DNA from: Lantana camara
Taxonomy: Eukaryota > Streptophyta > Magnoliopsida > Lamiales > Verbenaceae
Direction of reading: 5' to 3'
DNA length: 64,000 nucleotides
Assembly (NCBI GenBank): GCA_037501455.1
Contig: CM074858.1
Coordinates: forward strand, 14,434,501 to 14,498,500
Shown here one piece after another: positions 57,938-64,000 of the stretch; position 1 is the stretch's first letter; each line of letters begins with the position of its first letter. Made by a program: the position numbers and the translations under genes. The notes under the pieces are model-generated. The model made no database searches, was not told the DNA's origin, and was given only the letters and a program-made list of their open reading frames with translations.

Positions 57938-60900
57938 ATGATGACTAAATACAAGCAAAAATCTGCACGCAAAAATCGTAGAGGTACTCCAATCTTTGAA
58001 GCGGATGATGAAACAGAATTTCATCAAGAACACCAACATAAGGTATGAAATTGTAGTATGAAACATGGTTTGTACATTTTGGTTGATTTTGAACTCTTCA
58101 ATCAATGCAATCGCTTTTTATTAGTTGTTTCTTTTGGTAGAATCGCTTTTTTATTTGTTATTGTATAAGCTATCGATTTCGATATAAAAGCGATTCATTG
58201 ACAATTCATTGACCATGTGGAGTTGAATCCTTTTCTGTTGATGTCCTGAATAGGATAAGGCGAATGAGCATAGCGACGGGCTGGAGAATGAACAAATAGC
58301 CGCTGAAAATATGGTACAAATTTTTTATACACTTTTGAAACAAATCAGTTGGTTATGATAATTTTTAATATTAAAATTTTTAGGTGGTGGTAAAATTGAC
58401 AAAACTCTTATTTTTTCATATATTTGTGAGGTTACATGCTATATTTATTAAATAGCTTTCCTAAGAATATATATATATATATATCATTTAAGCGGTGATG
58501 AATATTATTAATCATTGTTGTTCCATGTTGTATTAATAACTATTGATTGGAATAGCTATATTTGATGGTATCTGGCAAGAGGTTAATCAGAAGTGAGGAG
58601 AATGAGGTACTTCTTTTGAGTTGGAGAACATGGAGCTTAATACATTTCTTGTAGTACAAAACATTTATTTTTTTTTTCTTGATTGTAGGAGAATGAGAAG
58701 GAGAATGAAGACTTGGAGATGCTCTCAATTCCATAATGTTCGCGGTCCGTAGACCTGCGTGATTTTAATGTGCACCCATTGATAGATGACATTGAATACT
58801 TCCCTGGTAATTACACGGTGAGATCATCTTTGTCTAAGTTTAGAAATATAATTAAGAAGTATCTCGAAGATGGCGAAGAAGGGGGTAACGCAGGAGTACA
58901 ATCTCTGGTCCGTAAGTCTTGTTTTGGTCATTTTCTAGACTTGTCGGATGATTGGACCTTCAACGGGATGCTTTGTCACTATTTGTTGTTGCATTTAGTT
59001 CAAAGCAAAAAACAGCGAGAGATGTGGTTTATTGTGGATAATAAGCCACTACGGTTTGGGATGAATGAATTCGCCATTATTACGGGGCTGAATTGCGGAC
59101 CTTATCCGAGTACCGTTGAGAAAGAAAAAGTTAAAAAAAAGAACAAGAAATATTTAGATCACATTTTGGGAAAGGAAAGAGAGAGTCTTGTAGCTTCAGA
59201 TTTGGAAGAGATGTTGAAGGAGGATCGTTATGACATAAATGATAAGATCAATATTTGTCTTGTATATTTTTTGCATTCTATTCTTATGTCGGGTGATGGT
59301 AACAAGAAAGTTGATCTCGATTGGTTCCTCTATGTGAAAGATAAACGTTTCTTCAACTCTTATCCATGGGGAAGACTATCATTCCTTACTACGATCCGTT
59401 CTCTCCAAACAAGAAAGTTAGACAAAGCATGCGCGAAGTGGAAAAACAATGACAAATTGGGAAAATTCAATCTTCACGGTTTTCCATGGGCATTTATGGT
59501 AATAATAGTTTCATGTTGTTTGTCTAATTTTTTTTAATTTATTTATGTTCTTTTCTAATATATAATACAATTTATTTTTCTATATTTAGGTGTGGGCGTA
59601 TGAGGCTATTTCAGCTTTTCACAATGCTGGAAATCGGCTATCTGAATCAAATGGACTTTCACTTTCTATTCCAAGGATTCTGCAATGGCAGTCAAAAAGA
59701 AGTGCCCAATGGGACTATGCAATGATTGAATCAATGCTCAAAGAGAATGAGGTTAGATTAAACAAATTCTAAGAGTTACAAATTAATATTTTTAGTATAA
59801 AAATATGTATATTCTTAGCTAATATGCCTTGTACTTCAAGCTAATATTTCCCAATCCAACTTTTAGGTGGTTGTGCATCCATTTTTGATTCCTACTAAAC
59901 GGGAAATGAGGGAAGAATATATGAGCTCACTTGTAGAGCTTGAAGATGAGTCAGATGAAAATATCGATCGACTGAAGAAGGAATTGGATGGGGTTACATC
60001 ATTGACAACACATATCGACACTTTTGCGGCTTTGAATAATGAAATGGTACAAAGTGAAGATATGGTAGAAGAAGAGGAACAATCTAGACAAGAAAATGCA
60101 GCACCGCCACTGGATTCTCCTGTTAGAACCAACACACAGCCGCCACTACATTCTCAGGTTCCCGATGCTAACGTGATGGAATGCTTGAAAGCTCTAGAAA
60201 TCAAAATGATGGAAAACTTCAAAGGTCTAGAGAAGGAAGTGATGGAAAGCTTGAAGGATTTACATAAGAAATATGACGGCCTCAAGGATATTGTGGAGAA
60301 GTTTGATAAGAGAATTGAGTTAATTAAACATATCGTTGATAAAAGGCCAGAAAGAGAAAAAAAACGAAGTCATTTTTTAACATCGCCGTACACTGCCGAT
60401 GGTATGTTAAAGAAAGTTCGAGTTTTTGAGAAAGAAGTTGAATATTCAAAAGATATATTCATGCCCGCAGAAGAAAAAAAGAGAGCATTCTACAACTGGT
60501 ATAAGAAAAATGATCAGTCGAGTCGTGGAAAGGCTTTTACTGGAGAATACAAGCGGGAGTTTTTTCCGAAATTTTGGAGAAAGGGTTTTGGTTTGATGAT
60601 TCGGTATGTATTTATCAATTTATTAAATTTATATTGTGTTATCACTTATAATTTTTATGTAGAATTACTCATGAATATTTCTTATTAATGCAGCACATAG
60701 ATGAAGGGTTAAGTCTTCTAAGATTTAAACAACAACATACCCCTCATGTGTATGATCAAACATGTATAGTCCTTGATGCTTATTTTGGACAATATCTCAT
60801 GAAACAATGCGAGCGTATTTTTGAGTGGAAAAGTGGTGATAAAGAGGGAGACCATAAGGAGGGGAAAGAAAACGAGAAAAGTGGTACTGAAAAGGGTGAC

Positions 60901-61586
60901 AAACCACGGCGAAGGAGATATGAGAGAAAGAAAAGTGGAACTGAGAAGGGAGACAACCTGTGTGAAACGAGGTATGAAAAAGAGATTGGTATGGACGAAG
61001 TTGAGAAAATATTAGATGAAAATGGATATAATTATGTTTTTAATGAGTATTTTCAAGGCAAAAGGCCACGTAACGGACGTAATTGGTGCGAAGTAAACAG
61101 AATTTATGGTGTATTGAACATTGTCAACAAGCACTGGATTGCAGTTGTGTTGCTGTTGGATGAGGGCCGAGTTGAAATTCTTGATTGCAATGACAAAAGC
61201 TACTATCCATACGAACTTGAAGAAGTGATGTGGGGTCTATGTGTGGTATTGCCAAAAATTCTCAAACTTTCTGGTAAATTTTCTCATTTAGAAGAGGAGA
61301 CATTTAATAGACCGTGGCCATATGGCATTGTTCCCAACCTGCCAACCAATCTACAAGGGTTAGTGTCTTGAACCTTTGTTAAGTTTTATTTTTCTAAAAT
61401 GTCATTTTTAATTTTCTTATGTTTTTAAATTGCAGCGGAGATTGTGGGCAATATGCATTGAGTTTTGTGGAATTTCTCATGACTAATTCTCCTATGGACA
61501 ACCTCAATGACGTAATAATTAAAGGTTTGCGAGAACGTTTAGCTATAGAAATGTTTTTGGGAGAATCTAATGTTGATGAGAAGTAA
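57938..61586 (+). CDS. ULP1-like (C48) cysteine protease gene of a KI-type MULE, DUF1985-like N-terminus, one nonsense codon
   Basis: Eight exons fit with GT-AG introns: 57938-58042, 58254-58313, 58556-58606, 58689-59498, 59590-59751, 59867-60603, 60663-61358, 61436-61586; about 923 codons. Exon 4 carries VHPLIDDIEYFPGNYTVRSS, WFIVDNKPLRFGMNEFAIIT and FPWAFMVWAYE (across the junction), a DUF1985-type domain common in plant transposon ULP1 proteins. Exon 6 is an acidic coiled linker. Exons 7-8 hold the C48 core: His in NKHWIAVVLLL, Asp in VEILDCND, Cys in GDCGQYALSF, with a Gln before it. Exon 7 also has a charged insert with KSGTEKGD twice. One in-frame TAA (58734-58736) interrupts exon 4 before the domain; otherwise the frame is clean. 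ULP1 proteases remove SUMO; in KI MULEs the role is unknown. Confidence 0.85.
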
Positions 61587-61799
61587 GACTTTTGTATCAA
61601 ATCATGTGGTATTGTTTGGTGTATCTTTTAATATAAGATTCAATTTTGGTTTGTTGGTATTTGGATGTACGATGTCTTTACATTTTTATCTAACGAGCTA
61701 TTTGATTTAAAGCTCAGTTTGATGGATTGACTTGTACTCTTGTAATTCGTTTATGTTTATGAGGATATTTAGCTCTCATGAATTGGGAGGATATTTACC
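61587..61799. other. 3' flank of the ULP1-like gene
   Basis: AT-rich, with GTTTATGTTTATGAGG and TTGTAATTCG. It probably contains the 3' untranslated region and polyadenylation site. No other feature. Confidence 0.5.
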
Positions 61800-62757
61800 C
61801 AAACGATCGTTTTTTTAAGTTGTTAGTGCTTTTTTTTTCCCCTTTGGAAAAGCGATTTCACAGAAAAAAAAAAGCGATCGCTTTTTCAGTTGTTGAAATC
61901 GCTTTTTTCAGGAGTTAGATTTCAATAACTAAAAAAGCGATCGCTTTTTTTCCTTTGCGATCGCCTTTTCCAGGAGTTTCATTTTGATAACGGAAAAAGC
62001 GATTTCAAAGGAAAAAAAGCGATCGCTTTTTTAAGTTGTTAGATTTGAACAACTGAAAAAGCGATCGCTTTTTTTCTTGTGAAATCGCTTTTTTCAGGAG
62101 TTAGATTTCAACCGCTGAAAAAGCGATCGCTTTTTTAAGTTGTTAGATTTGACAACTGAAAAAGCGATCGCTTTTTTTCTTGTGAAATCGCTTTTTTTTG
62201 GAGTTAGATTTCAACAGCTGAAAAAGCGATCGAGTTTTTTCCTTTGAAATCGCTTTTTCCAGGAGTTTCATTTTGACAACGGAAAAAGCGATTTCAAAGG
62301 AAAAAAAAAAGCGATCGCTTTTTTAAGTTAGATTTGAACAACTGAAAAAGCGATCGCTTTTTTTCCTGTGAAATCGCTTTTTTCAGGAGTTAGATTTCAA
62401 CAGCTGAAAAAGCGATCGCTTTTTTTCCTTCGAAATCGCTTTTTCCAGGAGCTTCATTTTGACAACGGAAAAAGCGATTTCACAGGAAAAAAAGCGATCG
62501 CTTTTTTCAGTTGTTGAAATCTAATTGAAAAAAAAAAGCGATCGCTTTTTTTCCTTTGAAATCGCTTTTTCCGTTATCAAAATGAAGCTCCTGGAAAAAG
62601 CGATTTTAAAGAAAAAAAAGCGATCGCTTTTTTTCCAATTAGATTTCAAAAACTGAAAAAAGCGATTTCAAAGAAAAAAAGGCGATCGCTTTTTTTTCTT
62701 TGTTGAAATCTAACTCCTAAAAAAGCGATCGCTTTTTTCCCTTTGAAATCGCTTATA
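61800..62757. repeat. Array 4: GCGATCGC palindromes between convergent genes
   Basis: Blocks alternate between GAAAAAGCGATCGCTTTTTTT, GAAATCGCTTTTTCAGGAG and TTAGATTTCAACAGCTG, with some in inverted order (AATGAAGCTCCTGGAAAAAG at 62581 against CCAGGAGCTTCATTTTG at 62445). I count about 14 exact GCGATCGC. Because the units themselves are inverted relative to each other, the array could form large hairpins. It lies between the end of the ULP1-like gene and the end of the transposase, so both transcripts would run into it. Confidence 0.92.
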
Positions 62758-64000
62758 AGTTGGAGAGCAAAATGATTCGGCTCTACATAGGCATGCAAGA
62801 ATGATTCAGGCTTATAAGTTGGAGAGCAAAATGTATAGATTCTCTTGCCAAAATCGGGGAGCTTTTGTTCTCTCAAAGCTGCCAAAGCATGAGAACATGG
62901 AATCTTATCGATAGTAAAAACTCTACAACTGCATTCTTTTTTGTTAAGATCAACAACAACGTCCGAACCAACACCACGCACAATGAATTCATGCACATTA
63001 ATTGGAGTTGCCAAAAGCGAATTAGAAAGTTCCAAATTTTTTCGTAGTGCAACTTCCTTTGATGGAACTAGTATTGTTGTGCAATCCATAATTTCCATAC
63101 GGCGCTCATAAAACCACAGAGAAAGTATTCTTTGAATTGAATCACAGAGCGCAGTAATTGGATATTCTCTTTCTACTAAAATTCTTGAATTAAAAGACTC
63201 CGCAATGTTGGTTGTCATAATATTATACCTATTTCTGGGAGAATGAGCTCTACTCCATCGGTGGAATCCTACATCATGCTCAAGGTAATCAGCGGCGTTA
63301 CTGTGCATTTGCCTAATTTGACGAAAGTGCTCATCGAACTCATCAACCCTATAAGCTTTCGCTGCCAAAAAATAAGGGCCAATAATTTCACCACACTTGT
63401 ATTTTTGCGTTAAATTATCGCAGAGGTGCTTTATGCAATACCCATGATGAGCTGTGGGGTAAACTTTTGCAACTGCATTCGTAATAGAAATGTGCCTGTC
63501 GGATATTATGCACAACTCATCACTGTCAGGAACTATGTCTTGCAAATGTTCAAAAAACTACCCCCATTATCGGTCATTTTCAGAATTGACCACTGCCCAT
63601 GCAATTGGATATATATGGTTCTCACCATCTTGTGCCGTGGCAACTAATAATGTACCACCAAACTTCCCCGTCAAAAAGTAACCATCAAGAGCTATAACTT
63701 TTCTCATTAATGCAAAACCCCTTAGGCACGGTCCAAAAGCTACGAAAAAATAAAGAAATCTATTTTTTTCGTCAACCTCTAAATGTGTCTTGGTTCCTTC
63801 ATTGCTTAACTCTAACATATAGCGATAAGCTTCAAGGAGTGCATACCCATGTTCTGGTGTTCCCCTCACAAAATCCTTCGCATGTTGTCTCCCTTTCCAA
63901 CATTTTCAATAGCTCACCACACAACCCAATTGTGATTGAACATAATTCTTCATATCCTTGGGTGTAGGACCTTTTCCATCTACAAATAGAGGTTTCGCAA
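62646..64000 (-). pseudogene. MULE transposase, 5' end outside window, three nonsense codons
   Basis: A single minus-strand frame continues from the right edge to 62646. It reads KGPTPKDMKNYVQSQLG, KGRQHAKDFVRGTPEHGYAL, VIALDGYFLTGKFGG (first catalytic Asp), HIYPIAWAVVNSEND, LCIISDRHISITNAV (second Asp), HGYCIKHLCDN, TTNIAESFNS and then a SWIM zinc motif C-S-C-x9-C-S-H (ECSCRVFTIDKIPCSHALA). These are the MULE transposase domain and its C-terminal finger. Stops at 63906-63908 (TGA), 63567-63569 (TAA) and 63558-63560 (TAG) break it; two are probably former tryptophans. After YKPESFLHAYVEP the frame enters the duplication and the array, so the original C-terminus is replaced by repeat-encoded residues. 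Confidence 0.92.
62751..62833. repeat. Duplication at the array-transposase junction
   Basis: GCTTATAAGTTGGAGAGCAA occurs at 62751 and 62810, spaced by 59 bp. The outer copy begins inside the last array unit (GAAATCGC|TTATAAG), which suggests that the array was joined here through this duplication. Confidence 0.85.

Overview
This is about 64 kb of repeat-rich, AT-rich plant nuclear DNA, most likely from a eudicot. The evidence is spliced genes with GT-AG introns, Ty1/copia and Ty3/gypsy retrotransposons of plant lineages, a Mutator-like transposase, and a tandem pair of plant methylesterase-type hydrolase genes. Only two ordinary host genes look intact: the hydrolase copies at 31302-32776 and 44234-45667. 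Most of the rest is nested mobile DNA and its decay products.

Layout. 1-6930: a decayed copia pol remnant running into its 3' LTR, then a gypsy-type LTR. 6931-13975: a tandem array of a ~1.8-kb non-coding unit with a CACTA-like motif; a solo LTR of the Tat family sits in the first unit. 13976-17960: a gag-less copia element on the minus strand. 17961-18577: a tRNA-like relic and an orphan copy of the hydrolase upstream region. 18578-30936: a 12.4-kb Tat/Grande-like gypsy element with gag-pol on the minus strand and a spliced antisense gene on the plus strand. 31085-32900: hydrolase gene 1. 33001-43090: a second array of the 1.8-kb unit, interrupted by a 5.3-kb Athila-like deletion derivative with grossly unequal LTRs and by a 1,068-bp hAT-like element with an 8-bp target duplication. 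43900-45700: hydrolase gene 2. 45844-47100: LTR-like and hairpin repeats. 47958-49467: an intronless, broken DEAD-box helicase copy. 49470-64000: a Mutator-like complex.

The Mutator-like complex is the most unusual part. It holds long arrays built on the palindrome GCGATCGC (and later CGCTTAAGCG), intron-bearing captured fragments of a mitochondrial-type acyl carrier protein gene and a GT31 galactosyltransferase gene, a nearly complete eight-exon ULP1-like (C48) protease gene with a DUF1985-type N-terminus, and a convergent MULE transposase that is broken by nonsense codons and runs off the right edge. The transposase plus ULP1 pairing matches the Kaonashi (KI) class of MULEs. The palindromic arrays at the left end, between the two convergent genes, and as traces inside the ULP1 first intron are not explained by that class as I know it. 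A ~200-bp direct repeat at 49470 and 56881 suggests two related MULEs lying side by side.

All family assignments come from motifs read in the sequence. No database search or computation was run, and boundaries marked approximate are read by eye.
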